DNA of 64,000 bases from Arcobacter siniprincipis (lineage in GTDB: Bacteria > Campylobacterota > Campylobacteria > Campylobacterales > Arcobacteraceae), in assembly GCF_048571125.1 (NCBI RefSeq), contig NZ_CP182343.1, forward strand, positions 434,001-498,000. Reading direction: 5' to 3'. Under the pieces are notes generated by a model. That model was not told where the DNA came from and did no database searches. It saw only the letters and a list, made by a program, of their open reading frames with translations. The position numbers and the translations under genes are program-made. This document shows, one piece after another, positions 53,013 through 62,844 of this stretch; positions within the stretch are counted from its first letter, which is position 1, and every line of letters begins with the position of its first letter.

Positions 53013-54293
53013 TTAGGCTTTTAGTGTGTCTAATATTTCTTTGAAGTTTGGAAATGATGTTAAAATACAATCTACATCTTGGATTTGCATACCTGAATTT
53101 AATCCAGCTATTGCAAAGCTCATTGCAATTCTATGGTCACCATGAGAATTTATTGTTGCTTTTTTTAACTTTCCACCAATTATTTCATAACCATCTTCAA
53201 ATTCTGTGTAATTTACTCCACAAAGTTTTAGATTATTTACAACTGAGCTTATTCTATCACTTTCTTTTACTCTTAGTTCTTTTGCATTTGATACTTTTGA
53301 TTTTCCATTTGCCAAACTCATAGCAATACTTAATGCTGGAAGCTCATCAATAAGCCATGAAATATTTTCGCTAACATCTACCCCATTTAACTTATTTGCA
53401 GATACTACAATATCTCCCATAGGTTCATAGACATTCTCTTTTTCGATAAATTCAACATCTGCACCCATTCTTTTTAAAACTACATAGGCTTCTGTTCTTG
53501 TTGGGTTTAATGTCACATTTTTAATTGTTACTTTTGCATTTGGAGTAATAGCAGCTGCAACTGCAAAGAAAAATGCAGAACTAGGATCTGTTGGAACGGT
53601 TATATTTAAAGGTTTTAAAGGTGAAGTTAAAGGATAAATATTTATAAATCCTTCATTATCAGTTTCTACTTTTGCGCCCATTCCTTTTAACATTCTTTCC
53701 GTATGATCTCGTGTTAGTTCATTTTCTTTATATTTAGATACTCCATTTGCTCTTAAAGCTGCTAAAATCATTGCTGATTTTACTTGTGCTGAATCAACAG
53801 GTGAGTGATAAGTAAATGCCTTTAACTCTTTTACGCCTCTTATAAAAAGTGGTGCTTTATTACCATCTTCTCTACCATCAATTTTAGCTCCAATGCTTCT
53901 AAGTGGATCAGCAACTCTTTTCATCGGTCTTGAGTGAAGATATTTATCTCCTACAAGGGTAAATGCTCCATCAATAGATGCTAAAAAACCACAAAAAAGT
54001 CTTATTGCAGTTCCCGAATTCCCACAATCAAGTACATTTGCTGGTTCACTTAATGTACCTTTTGGAGTAATTGTAACTGTTGAACCATCTCTTTTAACCT
54101 CTGCACCTAATTGCTCTACAATTGAAAGCGTATTTAGAGTATCTTCTGCTGTTAAAAAATTCTTGATATGTGATGTTTTATTACTCAAAAGTGAAAACAT
54201 AGCACATCTATGTGAGATTGATTTATCACTTGCAATATTGTCAATAACAATATTAAATGGTTTTGTTAAAGCATCTATATTAAAGCTTTGCAT
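53013..54293 (-). CDS. aroA: 3-phosphoshikimate 1-carboxyvinyltransferase (EPSP synthase)
   Basis: Shikimate-pathway enzyme. The 426 residues include the N-terminal SDKSISHRCAM-like block (23-33), NSGTAIRLFCGFLA near 92-105, the substrate-binding RVKESDRI near 345, and GDHRIAMSFA near 385. It follows pheT directly, with no intergenic base, so translational coupling is likely. Confidence 0.95.
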   Translation of the reverse strand: MQSFNIDALTKPFNIVIDNIASDKSISHRCAMFSLLSNKTSHIKNFLTAEDTLNTLSIVEQLGAEVKRDGSTVTITPKGTLSEPANVLDCGNSGTAIRLFCGFLASIDGAFTLVGDKYLHSRPMKRVADPLRSIGAKIDGREDGNKAPLFIRGVKELKAFTYHSPVDSAQVKSAMILAALRANGVSKYKENELTRDHTERMLKGMGAKVETDNEGFINIYPLTSPLKPLNITVPTDPSSAFFFAVAAAITPNAKVTIKNVTLNPTRTEAYVVLKRMGADVEFIEKENVYEPMGDIVVSANKLNGVDVSENISWLIDELPALSIAMSLANGKSKVSNAKELRVKESDRISSVVNNLKLCGVNYTEFEDGYEIIGGKLKKATINSHGDHRIAMSFAIAGLNSGMQIQDVDCILTSFPNFKEILDTLKA

Positions 54294-56612
54294 TTATCTT
54301 ATTCCTATTCCTAATGCCAAATTCAATTTTTCTAAAATAGAGTTTATAGTAGCATTGATATCATCTTCTTCAAGTGTTTTATCAAAGCTTTGTAGAATAA
54401 ATCTTATTGTTAAACTCTCTTTATCACCTAATCTTTCATCACTATATGTATCTACTAAATTAAATTGTTGGATTGTAACATCTTCAATACTATTAATTAC
54501 ATTTCTTATTTTAGAATAGGGAATATCTTTAGGTACGATTAAGCTTAAATCTCTTTTTGAAGCTTGAAACTTAGAATATTCATTTGCTTTTATTAAATTA
54601 TTTGCAATTTTGTCAAAATCAATTTCAGCAATAAAAGTATTAGGTAAGTCATAATCTTTTGCAACATTTGGATGAAGTTTTGAAATAAATCCAATTTTTT
54701 TATTATCAACTATGATATGTGCATTTTGATATGGATGAACTAATAAATTATTGATTTCATTCATTGGCTCTAAATCAAATTTACCAATAGTATTAGCAAC
54801 TTTTTTTGAGAATCCAAAAAACTCTATGTTTGCTGGTTTTCCATTATTTGTAAATGATTCATACTCGCTATCACCACTAAAGATAAATGAAATTTTTTGT
54901 GATTCTATTCTTTGGTTATCAAATACTGTTCCAATTTCAAAGAAAGCAACTTTTTTGAATCCTTGTTTAAAATTATTTGAACAAGCTTCAATAAGATTTG
55001 TCAACATTGTAGTTCTAAATGTATTTAGCTCATTTACTATTGGATTTAAAATATCTAGTTTTTCATTTACAGTTTCAAGATTATATTTTTCAAGAGTCTC
55101 TTTATTTGTGAAAACATAAGTTAGGGTTTCAAAAAAACCATTTTCTATGGCTTTTGCTCTTACTTTATTTTTTTTAGTAATTTTACTTGATGCTTCATTT
55201 AATCTATTTACTTCTTCGATTTGTAAGGGAGTTGATTCAATATTATCAATACCTACTATTCTCACAATTTCTTCAGTTATGTCAGCGATATTTTTAATAT
55301 CATGTCTAAACAGTGGAACTTGAACAGATAATACACCTGACCCACCATCTTTAACAATAAATCCTAAACCACTTAATATTTTTTCAATTTTAACTTTTGT
55401 AAAAGTTTTTCCAACAATTGAACTAACTCTTTTAATACTTACATCTATAGATAATCTTTCTTTATCTTCTGTAAATACTTCATATCCTCTATAAAGTTTT
55501 GCACCAAATTTTGAAATTAAAGTAGTAAAATACTCCATTCCTGATTCAATATTTGGCTCACTTCCCCTTGAAGTTTTATAATAAACTTCTCCTGTTTTTA
55601 TTCTTTTATCAAATACATTTTTTGATAATTCTTCAGGATTATTATATGAAGCTTCTAAGATATAAGTTACATCATCTTTATTTATAGCCTCATTTTTTAT
55701 ACTAATTGTGCTTAATTTTTCTTTTCCATAAACTTCATCAAATCCATCTTTAGATTTTTTAATATGAAGAACAGATAAGTCATTTAAAGTATCACAATCA
55801 GCTTTTGCATAAGCGTGCATTGTTACACCAGTAGCATGTGTCGCATAAGATAAAATATTTTCTATGTCACAATCTTTGTATAAATCTATAGTTGCAACTC
55901 TTAATTTATATAATAAGGGAACTTTTAATTCTGTAAAATCTCCAGCTTTATAAATTAAAGATGATGAGATAGAACTATCACTTTCTATTTCAAGAAGTTG
56001 CCCAATACCAATATCATTATATTCTAAGTTTTTTTCTTGTTCACATAAAGCTACACCATAACAAACACTTAATTCTCTTGCAACTCCATGAATACTTAAA
56101 CAATCACCCCTATTAGCTGTTAATTCTATTTCGATGACATCGTCATTGATAAGTCTATATTCATTTAGTTCTTTCCCAATAACTAACTCGCCAATAGACT
56201 CATCAAGTTCTAGTATTCCATCATTTAATTTTGGAAGACCAATTTCAGTTGAAGAACAAATCATACCATTTGATTCTAAACCTCTTAGTTTTGCTTTTTT
56301 TATTTTAAAATCAGCTCCAAGAACACATCCAACAGTTGCAACAGGTACATATTGACCAGCAGCAACATTTTTAGCTCCACAAACGATTTGTGTGATTTCA
56401 TTACCAATATTAACTTGACAAACAGATAGTTTATCAGCATCTGGATGTTTTTCTTTTGATTCCACATATCCAATTACAACACCAGAAGGTATTCTAATCT
56501 TTTCTAATGAATCAACTTCTAATCCAATTGAATTTAATTTTTTGCAAATATCATTTATATCAATTTTAGAGATGTCTATAAAATCTTCTAACCATCTTTT
56601 TGTAACTATCAT
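54294..56612 (-). CDS. pheT: phenylalanyl-tRNA synthetase beta subunit
   Basis: Large subunit (772 residues) of the tetrameric synthetase. Visible are the N-terminal tRNA-binding OB domain (VVIGYVESKEKHPDADKLSVC near 44-64), the B3/B4 editing region, the catalytic-like domain and the C-terminal anticodon-binding fold (FQASKRDLSLIVPKDIPYSKI). It overlaps pheS by 4 bp. Confidence 0.95.
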   Translation of the reverse strand: MIVTKRWLEDFIDISKIDINDICKKLNSIGLEVDSLEKIRIPSGVVIGYVESKEKHPDADKLSVCQVNIGNEITQIVCGAKNVAAGQYVPVATVGCVLGADFKIKKAKLRGLESNGMICSSTEIGLPKLNDGILELDESIGELVIGKELNEYRLINDDVIEIELTANRGDCLSIHGVARELSVCYGVALCEQEKNLEYNDIGIGQLLEIESDSSISSSLIYKAGDFTELKVPLLYKLRVATIDLYKDCDIENILSYATHATGVTMHAYAKADCDTLNDLSVLHIKKSKDGFDEVYGKEKLSTISIKNEAINKDDVTYILEASYNNPEELSKNVFDKRIKTGEVYYKTSRGSEPNIESGMEYFTTLISKFGAKLYRGYEVFTEDKERLSIDVSIKRVSSIVGKTFTKVKIEKILSGLGFIVKDGGSGVLSVQVPLFRHDIKNIADITEEIVRIVGIDNIESTPLQIEEVNRLNEASSKITKKNKVRAKAIENGFFETLTYVFTNKETLEKYNLETVNEKLDILNPIVNELNTFRTTMLTNLIEACSNNFKQGFKKVAFFEIGTVFDNQRIESQKISFIFSGDSEYESFTNNGKPANIEFFGFSKKVANTIGKFDLEPMNEINNLLVHPYQNAHIIVDNKKIGFISKLHPNVAKDYDLPNTFIAEIDFDKIANNLIKANEYSKFQASKRDLSLIVPKDIPYSKIRNVINSIEDVTIQQFNLVDTYSDERLGDKESLTIRFILQSFDKTLEEDDINATINSILEKLNLALGIGIR

Positions 56613-57601
56613 TTGAACTGTCCTAATAATCTTAAATCACTCTCAAAAAGAGATCTTAAATCTCCAATATTATGAATTAACATTGCAAATCTCTCAACAC
56701 CTAATCCAAAGGCATAACCAGATACATCTTCATAACCAACAGATTTAAATACATTTTCATCAACGATTCCACATCCTAAAACTTCAAGCCATCCTGTATG
56801 CGAACAAACACGACAACCATCACCTTTACAAAATACACATGAAATATCAACTTCTGCAGATGGTTCTGTAAATGGAAAAAATGAAGGTCTAAATCGCACT
56901 TCAACATCTCCAAACATATGTTTTAAAAACTCTTCAAGTACATGTTTTAAGTTTGAAAATGAGATTTTATCAGAACTATCTACCACTAGCCCTTCTATTT
57001 GATGGAACATAGGTGTATGTGTAAGGTCGAAATCTCTTCTAAATACTGTTCCTGGTGCTATCATTCTAATAGGAGGCTTTTGAGCTAACATAGTTCTAAT
57101 TTGCACAGGAGAAGTGTGCGTTCTTAAAAGTGTATAATCTTTATTGTAAAAAGTATCTTGCATATCTCTTGCAGGGTGATATTTTGGAAGATTTAAAGCT
57201 TCAAAGTTATGGAAGTCATCTTCTACTAAAGGTCCTTCTTCAACTGCAAAATTTAAATTTTGAAAATAAGAGATAATTTTATCCATAGTATCAACAACTG
57301 GATGAACAGCACCACAAGTTAATTTGTTATTAAATCTTGATACATCAATTTTTTCTTCTTCAAGTTTTTTATTTAATTCAATTTTTTCTAAAATTTCTTT
57401 TTTTGACTCTAAGGCACTTGTTGCTTCAATTTTTTTTGTATTTAGATTTTGTGCAAATGCTTTTTTCTCTTCATTTGGAATATCTTTTAATCTTGCAAAT
57501 TCTTTAGTTAAAAAACCTTTTTTACCAAGTATCTCAATTCTTAGATTTTCTAAGGTTTCTATAGAATCAGCAGATTCTATTTTTTCGATCCACTCTTTCA
57601 C
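56609..57601 (-). CDS. pheS: phenylalanyl-tRNA synthetase alpha subunit
   Basis: Catalytic class II synthetase subunit of 330 residues. After an N-terminal coiled-coil (about 40-90) come motif 2 (PGTVFRRDFDLTHTPMFHQIEG near 182-203), FRPSFFPFTEPSAEVD, and motif 3 GLGVERFAML near 300. The CVFCKGDGCRVCSHTG stretch contains four cysteines that could bind zinc. Heads pheS-pheT-aroA and is divergent from the HIT gene. Confidence 0.95.
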   Translation of the reverse strand: MKEWIEKIESADSIETLENLRIEILGKKGFLTKEFARLKDIPNEEKKAFAQNLNTKKIEATSALESKKEILEKIELNKKLEEEKIDVSRFNNKLTCGAVHPVVDTMDKIISYFQNLNFAVEEGPLVEDDFHNFEALNLPKYHPARDMQDTFYNKDYTLLRTHTSPVQIRTMLAQKPPIRMIAPGTVFRRDFDLTHTPMFHQIEGLVVDSSDKISFSNLKHVLEEFLKHMFGDVEVRFRPSFFPFTEPSAEVDISCVFCKGDGCRVCSHTGWLEVLGCGIVDENVFKSVGYEDVSGYAFGLGVERFAMLIHNIGDLRSLFESDLRLLGQFK

Positions 57602-57667
57602 TTATTTCCCCTGTTTTCATTTATATAAAAGGTGATTATTGTACTTAAGTTTTTATTAGAGTTTGGT

Positions 57668-57673
57668 TATAAT
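57668..57673 (+). promoter_or_regulatory. -10 element for the HIT gene
   Basis: TATAAT in TTGGTTATAATAAA, about 31 bp before the start, with an AAAGGAAC ribosome site between them. Confidence 0.5.
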
Positions 57674-57703
57674 AAAAATTAATACTATTAAAAGGAACGG
57701 GAT

Positions 57704-58048
57704 ATGTGCATTTTTTGTAAAATTGTGAATGGGGAAATTCCAAATAAAACTATATTAGAAGATGAAAGATTTTTAGCCTTTGAAGATATAAATCCAGCTT
57801 GTAAAGTTCATGCCTTAGTTATACCAAAGGAGCATTATACTTCATTTGATGTTGTACCTCCAAAAATAATGGCGGGAATGACTGAATTTATTCAAAAAGT
57901 TGCTTCAAAATTAAATCTAAGAGATGATGGATATAGACTTATTACAAATATTGGAGATCAAGGTGGACAAGTTGTACATCACTTGCATTTTCATATTTTA
58001 GGTGGAGAATATGTAGGGAGTTTAGTTGGGGAAAAAACCAAACAATAA
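57704..58048 (+). CDS. HIT-family nucleotide hydrolase
   Basis: A 114-residue protein of the Hint branch, which hydrolyses purine nucleoside phosphoramidates. It has CIFCKIVNGEIPNK at the start and the catalytic histidine triad in VVHHLHFHILGG near 94-105. The only plus-strand gene in this part; it ends in a terminator shared with accA. Confidence 0.92.
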   Translation: MCIFCKIVNGEIPNKTILEDERFLAFEDINPACKVHALVIPKEHYTSFDVVPPKIMAGMTEFIQKVASKLNLRDDGYRLITNIGDQGGQVVHHLHFHILGGEYVGSLVGEKTKQ

Positions 58049-58069
58049 AAAAGAGGTTTTCCTCTTTTT
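58048..58069. terminator. bidirectional terminator, HIT gene / accA
   Basis: AAAAAGAGG (58048-58056), TTTT loop, CCTCTTTTT (58061-58069), flanked by A- and T-runs on both sides. Works for both convergent genes. Confidence 0.75.
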
Positions 58070-58070
58070 A

Positions 58071-59009
58071 TTATTTTTGAGAGTAACTACCTAATGACAT
58101 AAGTTTTTGGTATCTTTTTTCATATCTTTGTTCTTTGGACATATCTCTTAACTCTTTTACTGATGTTAAAAAATAATCTGCTAGAGCTTTTATAGCTTCA
58201 TCTTTTGACCTATGTGCACCAATTAATGGTTCATTTATTACATCATCAATTAAATCAAGACTTTTTAAAGATTCAGCAGTAATTTTTAAAGAATTTGCAG
58301 CAGTTTCAGCTTGTGCAGGGTCATTCCATAGAATTGCAGCACAACCTTCAGGAGAAATAACAGCATAAACTGAATATCTCATCATTGCTAATTTATCAGC
58401 AACAGAAATAGCTAGTGCTCCTCCTGAACCACCTTCACCAATTACAACAGAAATTGTAATAGTATTTAAATCAGAAAATTCATATAAGTTTCTAGCAATA
58501 GCCTCTGATTGATTTCGCTCTTCTGCTCCAATACCCGGATATGCACCCGGAGTGTCTACTAACATAAGAATTGGTAAATTAAATTTTTCAGCTATTTTTG
58601 CAGCTCTTAGTGCTTTTCTGTAGCCTTCAGGACTTGGCATTCCAAAATTTCTTTTTAGTTTATTTTTAGTACCTCTACCTTTTTGTTCACCTATTACTAC
58701 TACTTTTTCATCACCAATTTTACCTAAGTAACAAATTATCGCATTATCATCATTGAAGTGCCTATCACCATGAATTTCATAAGCATCAGTTAAAAGACCT
58801 CTAATATAATCTAAGGCATAAGGTCTATCTGGATGACGTGCTAATTGAAGTTTTTGATAATCAGTTAAATTCTTAAAAGTTTTTTCAACTTCTTTTTCTA
58901 GCTTTTTATCTAATATTTCAACTGCATGTTCATCTGACTTTGATTTTGCTACTACTATATCTTCTTCAATAGCTTTTATTTTTTCTTCAAATGTTAAATA
59001 AGTTGACAA
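58071..59009 (-). CDS. accA: acetyl-CoA carboxylase carboxyltransferase alpha subunit
   Basis: Transfers the carboxyl group to acetyl-CoA to make malonyl-CoA. The 312 residues carry ARHPDRPYALDYI near 57-69, FGMPSPEGYRKALR near 121-134, DTPGAYPGIGAEERNQSEA near 148-166, and GEGGSGGALA near 186-195. It is 40 bp after fabF and ends the fabG-acpP-fabF-accA group. Confidence 0.95.
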   Translation of the reverse strand: MSTYLTFEEKIKAIEEDIVVAKSKSDEHAVEILDKKLEKEVEKTFKNLTDYQKLQLARHPDRPYALDYIRGLLTDAYEIHGDRHFNDDNAIICYLGKIGDEKVVVIGEQKGRGTKNKLKRNFGMPSPEGYRKALRAAKIAEKFNLPILMLVDTPGAYPGIGAEERNQSEAIARNLYEFSDLNTITISVVIGEGGSGGALAISVADKLAMMRYSVYAVISPEGCAAILWNDPAQAETAANSLKITAESLKSLDLIDDVINEPLIGAHRSKDEAIKALADYFLTSVKELRDMSKEQRYEKRYQKLMSLGSYSQK

Positions 59010-59049
59010 TTTATTCCTTTATTAAAAAGATTTAATCTTTTAATATAAA

Positions 59050-60309
59050 TTATTTTGTAAATTTTTTAAATATGATTGAACCGTTTGTTCCACCAAAACC
59101 AAAGTTATTACTCATAACCGTATTTAATTCTATTTTTCTTGCAACATTTGGTACATAATCCAAGTCACATTCTTCATCAGGATTAATCATATTAATTGTT
59201 GGAGGAATGATACCTTCATTTAATGATTTAATTGTAAAGATTGCTTCAATTGCTCCAGCAGCTCCTAAACAATGTCCAATTTGACCTTTTGTTGAAGTTA
59301 CAGGAGGACAATTTTCTTTTCCACCAAATAATTCTTTTATTGCTTTAGTTTCATTTGCATCTCCTACAGGAGTAGAAGTACCATGCGTATTTATATAATC
59401 AATTTTTGGATATTCACCTGTGTTTGATTTTACCATTTCAAATGCAGCTCTCATAGCTCTTAATGGACCATCCATTACAGGAGCAGTGATATGATTTGCA
59501 TCAGCACTTTCTCCAAATGCAATTATCTCTGCATAAATTTTAGCACCTCTTGCAAGTGCAGAATCTAAAGTTTCTACAACTAAAGCACCAGCACCTTCAC
59601 CCATAACGAAACCATCTCTTTCTTTATCAAAAGGTCTTGATGCTGTTTGAGGGTCATCATTTCTAGTAGATAGCGCTTTCATTGCAGCAAATCCACCAAT
59701 GCCTGCACCACAAATTGCAGCTTCAGCACCAACTACTAAAATATTATCAGCACCACCTAAAGCAATAGTTTTAACAGCATCTGATAAAGCATGAGTTGAA
59801 GCAGAACAAGCAGTTACATGAGATAAATTAGGTCCTTTTAAACCATGTTCAATAGAAATAAATCCACCCAGCATATTTACTAATGATGAAGGAATAAAAA
59901 ATGGAGATATTCTTCTAGGTCCTTTTGTATCACAAACTACAGAATTTTTTTCAATTGTTGATAATCCACCAATTCCAGAAGCAGAAATTACTCCAAATCT
60001 TGGAGCAAGTTCATCATTCACTTTATTATTATCTTCACTTGCAAAACCAGAGTCAATCATAGCTTCTTTTGCAGCTTTAATACCTAATTGGATAAATCTA
60101 TCAGCTTTTTTTACTTCTTTTTTATCCATAACTGTTGTTGGGTCAAAATTTTTTACTTCTCCTGCAAACTTTACTGAATATTCAGTTGAATCAAAAAGAG
60201 TAATATCTCTAATTCCACATTTACCTGCAACTACTGCATCGAATGATTCATTTACATTATGTCCTAAAGAATTTATAGTACCTAGACCAGTTATTACAAC
60301 TCTTTTCAT
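59050..60309 (-). CDS. fabF: beta-ketoacyl-ACP synthase II
   Basis: Elongating condensing enzyme of fatty acid synthesis. The 419 residues show the Cys-His-His triad: C168 in VTACSASTHAL, a histidine in NTHGTSTPVGD near 309, and GHCLGAAGAIEA near 345. It is separated from acpP by a strong terminator, so it is probably read through at low level or has its own promoter. Confidence 0.95.
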   Translation of the reverse strand: MKRVVITGLGTINSLGHNVNESFDAVVAGKCGIRDITLFDSTEYSVKFAGEVKNFDPTTVMDKKEVKKADRFIQLGIKAAKEAMIDSGFASEDNNKVNDELAPRFGVISASGIGGLSTIEKNSVVCDTKGPRRISPFFIPSSLVNMLGGFISIEHGLKGPNLSHVTACSASTHALSDAVKTIALGGADNILVVGAEAAICGAGIGGFAAMKALSTRNDDPQTASRPFDKERDGFVMGEGAGALVVETLDSALARGAKIYAEIIAFGESADANHITAPVMDGPLRAMRAAFEMVKSNTGEYPKIDYINTHGTSTPVGDANETKAIKELFGGKENCPPVTSTKGQIGHCLGAAGAIEAIFTIKSLNEGIIPPTINMINPDEECDLDYVPNVARKIELNTVMSNNFGFGGTNGSIIFKKFTK

Positions 60310-60383
60310 CTATTTAAGCTCCATTTGTGATTATAATTTAATTATTTAAATTGTTCAATTTTCTTCTAAAAATTCAAAAATTT

Positions 60384-60413
60384 AAATAAAGAGTTAAAAG
60401 TAACTCTTTATTT
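60384..60413 (-). terminator. terminator after acpP
   Basis: A 13-bp perfect stem (60384-60396 with 60401-60413) with a 4-base loop, followed on the minus strand by a T-rich run. Lies between acpP and fabF and would make acpP mRNA more abundant than fabF. Confidence 0.7.
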
Positions 60414-60441
60414 GAGTCAAGAATAATGTCTTATTACTTGA

Positions 60442-60672
60442 TTATTTATTATCTTCGATGTATTTGATAGCATCTGAAACAGTTAAGATTTTTTCTGCAT
60501 CTTCATCAGGTATTTCGATGTCAAATTTTTCTTCTAAAGCCATAACTAGCTCAACAACATCTAACGAATCTGCCCCTAAGTCTTCAATGAATTTTGAATC
60601 TTCTTTAACTTCAGCTGGATCGCAATCTAATTGCTCAACTACTACTTCTTTCACATCATCTAATAATGCCAT
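60442..60672 (-). CDS. acpP: acyl carrier protein
   Basis: Carries growing acyl chains on phosphopantetheine. The 76-residue acidic protein has the attachment serine S36 in DLGADSLDVVEL. A good AAGGAAAG ribosome site precedes it. It lies between fabG and fabF, with a terminator after it. Confidence 0.97.
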   Translation of the reverse strand: MALLDDVKEVVVEQLDCDPAEVKEDSKFIEDLGADSLDVVELVMALEEKFDIEIPDEDAEKILTVSDAIKYIEDNK

Positions 60673-60752
60673 TTTCTTTCCTTTTTTAAAATTGTCCTAG
60701 AATTATACCTAAAAGCCTTTAAATATTCTTTTAAATAAAAAATTTTAACTTT

Positions 60753-61496
60753 TTAAACGTATAAGCCACCATTAACTTTTAATATCTCTCCTGTTATATA
60801 AGAAGAGTGATCACTTAATAAAAATGCAACCGCATCAGCGATTTCACTTGGTTTCCCAAATCTACTTAATGGGATATTTTTTTCATATTCTGCTTTTACT
60901 TCATCTTTTAATTCATCAGTCATATCTGTTTGAATAAAACCAGGAGTAACTGCATTATATCTTATACTTCTTGAAGCTGCTTCTTTTGCAAACGATTTAG
61001 TCATAGCATTTAATCCACCTTTAGAAGCTGAATAATTAGTTTGACCAGGATTACCCATTTCTCCAACTATTGATGAAATATTAACAATTGAACCAAATCT
61101 TTTTTTACCCATTATTTTTAATGCAGCTTTACAACCAATAAATGCTGATGTTAAATTTGCACTGATTACATCATTGAAATCTTGAACAGACATTCTAAGT
61201 GCTAATTTATCTTTTGTAATACCAGCATTGTTAACTAAATATGATAATTCACCATCAGAATCAATAATTGTATTAATTGCACTTACAAACTCATCTTCAT
61301 TTGTAACATCTGCTTTTATAATTGCAGCTTTTCCACCAGCAGCTTCAATCTCTTCTTGAATTTTAGAAGCTTCATCTGCTTTACTTCTATAATTAATCCA
61401 TACTTTAAGTCCATGACTTGCAAGAGTTTTGGCAATTTGGGCACCTATCCCTCTGCTAGCACCAGTAACTAGTACATTTGAACCTGTAAATTTCAT
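60753..61496 (-). CDS. fabG: 3-oxoacyl-ACP reductase
   Basis: NADPH-dependent short-chain dehydrogenase reducing the keto group in fatty acid elongation. The 247 residues have TGASRGIG at 11-18, NNAG at 89-92, and the catalytic S141/Y155/K159 (NISSIVG, YSASKGG). First gene of the fatty-acid group; 80 bp before acpP. Confidence 0.95.
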   Translation of the reverse strand: MKFTGSNVLVTGASRGIGAQIAKTLASHGLKVWINYRSKADEASKIQEEIEAAGGKAAIIKADVTNEDEFVSAINTIIDSDGELSYLVNNAGITKDKLALRMSVQDFNDVISANLTSAFIGCKAALKIMGKKRFGSIVNISSIVGEMGNPGQTNYSASKGGLNAMTKSFAKEAASRSIRYNAVTPGFIQTDMTDELKDEVKAEYEKNIPLSRFGKPSEIADAVAFLLSDHSSYITGEILKVNGGLYV

Positions 61497-61562
61497 CTTT
61501 ATCCTTATGTTTATTTTATGAAAATAGCTTTAATAATATCAAAATTTTAATTTAATTTCTAT

Positions 61563-62312
61563 TTATACGCCTCTTTTATTATCCCAAACCCTTATATGTA
61601 GTCTATCGCAATATTTATATCCTGAGTTAATTGCCATGTTTATAACGCTCTCAGAATGTTTATTTATCTCATAAGCACTATCACCCATTGGCATAAGATA
61701 AATGTCACAATTTGGTATTATTGAAGAGATTAATTCAATTTCTTCTTTTGCTTTTGTAATAAATTCTTTGCTAATAACAAATTTTAAATATGACTCTTTT
61801 GTATTTGTGATAATTTTTTTTAGAGTCTCTTCATTAACCCTTTTTTTAAGTGGTTCAAGTGAATTAGAAAGTTTAACGCTCATGGAAAATATTAATTCTT
61901 TTTGATACTCTTTTGTAAAATCTATATTTAATGAGCCATTTGTCTCTATTGTTACTTTATAACCATTTGATATATAATATTTCAAAATTTCTTGGAACTC
62001 TTCATCTTTCCAATATAAGAGTGGTTCACCACCTGTGATTACTATATCTACTTTATATGAAGGTTCTAACTTTTTAACTTGCTCTATGATTTCATTTTTA
62101 TTCATCTTATGCCATTGGTCTTTAAATGCAGGATCAACTGCATAAAATGAATCACAAGAACATTTTTTCACTCCACTTGGAGTCTCATATTCAACCGCAA
62201 AGCCTTCGCATCTAAAATTACATTTTCCAAATCTTATAAAAATAGATGGATTTCCAACATACTTTCCTTCTCCTTGTATCGTTGGTCCAAATATCTCATT
62301 TACTTCAAGCAT
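61563..62312 (-). CDS. queE: 7-carboxy-7-deazaguanine synthase
   Basis: Radical SAM enzyme for the deazapurine precursor of queuosine. The 249 residues open with EIFGPTIQGEGKYVG (6-20). Cluster cysteines are C31/C35 followed by a 15-residue gap and C51-S-C53, then DSFYAVD, an expanded form of the radical SAM motif known in this enzyme family. GGEPLLY near 104 is the SAM-binding GGE motif. It overlaps queD by 8 bp. Confidence 0.9.
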   Translation of the reverse strand: MLEVNEIFGPTIQGEGKYVGNPSIFIRFGKCNFRCEGFAVEYETPSGVKKCSCDSFYAVDPAFKDQWHKMNKNEIIEQVKKLEPSYKVDIVITGGEPLLYWKDEEFQEILKYYISNGYKVTIETNGSLNIDFTKEYQKELIFSMSVKLSNSLEPLKKRVNEETLKKIITNTKESYLKFVISKEFITKAKEEIELISSIIPNCDIYLMPMGDSAYEINKHSESVINMAINSGYKYCDRLHIRVWDNKRGV

Positions 62313-62844
62313 ATACTGTACTTTTACTTTTGGGAGTCTCTAAAAATTCTACATGTGATACTTCTATTGGTAATTCATTCATTTTAGTTTGAATAATTTC
62401 TAAAAGCCAAGCAGAAAGGTTTTCACTTGTTGGAACAAAATCAACAAGTACATATCCTTCATACAATTCACGAATATGTATTGGTTCATCTTTTATACTA
62501 TTTAAATCAAAAGTATAAAATCCTTCTTCATGGAAAAATAACTCTTCTTTATTTTTAAAATGAGGTAATAGAGTTTCAAATAAGGGATCATTTAAATCTA
62601 AAACAAATTTATGATCTAAAGTATCATCTAAAAATTTTTTGAACCAATTTAAGTGCTTAAAATCAGTTACCATTCCATTTTTTAAACTTGAACTCTCTAA
62701 GTGAACTATTACTTTTCCTTGATGTCCATGTAGATGTCTACACATCAAACAAGTATCTAGTGAAAAGTCTGGGTTTAATTCTTGTGACCAAACTCTATGA
62801 CCATAACAAAAATCAAACTCTTTTGAAATATTCCATTTCATCAA
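62305..62844 (-). CDS. queD: 6-carboxy-5,6,7,8-tetrahydropterin synthase
   Basis: Zinc enzyme converting dihydroneopterin triphosphate into carboxytetrahydropterin. The 179 residues show zinc ligands H16, H39 and H41 and a catalytic cysteine C35 in CRHLHGHQG, spaced C-x3-H-G-H. It is longer than the E. coli protein (about 120), with an extension around 85-120. It overlaps queC by 4 bp. Confidence 0.9.
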   Translation of the reverse strand: MMKWNISKEFDFCYGHRVWSQELNPDFSLDTCLMCRHLHGHQGKVIVHLESSSLKNGMVTDFKHLNWFKKFLDDTLDHKFVLDLNDPLFETLLPHFKNKEELFFHEEGFYTFDLNSIKDEPIHIRELYEGYVLVDFVPTSENLSAWLLEIIQTKMNELPIEVSHVEFLETPKSKSTVYA

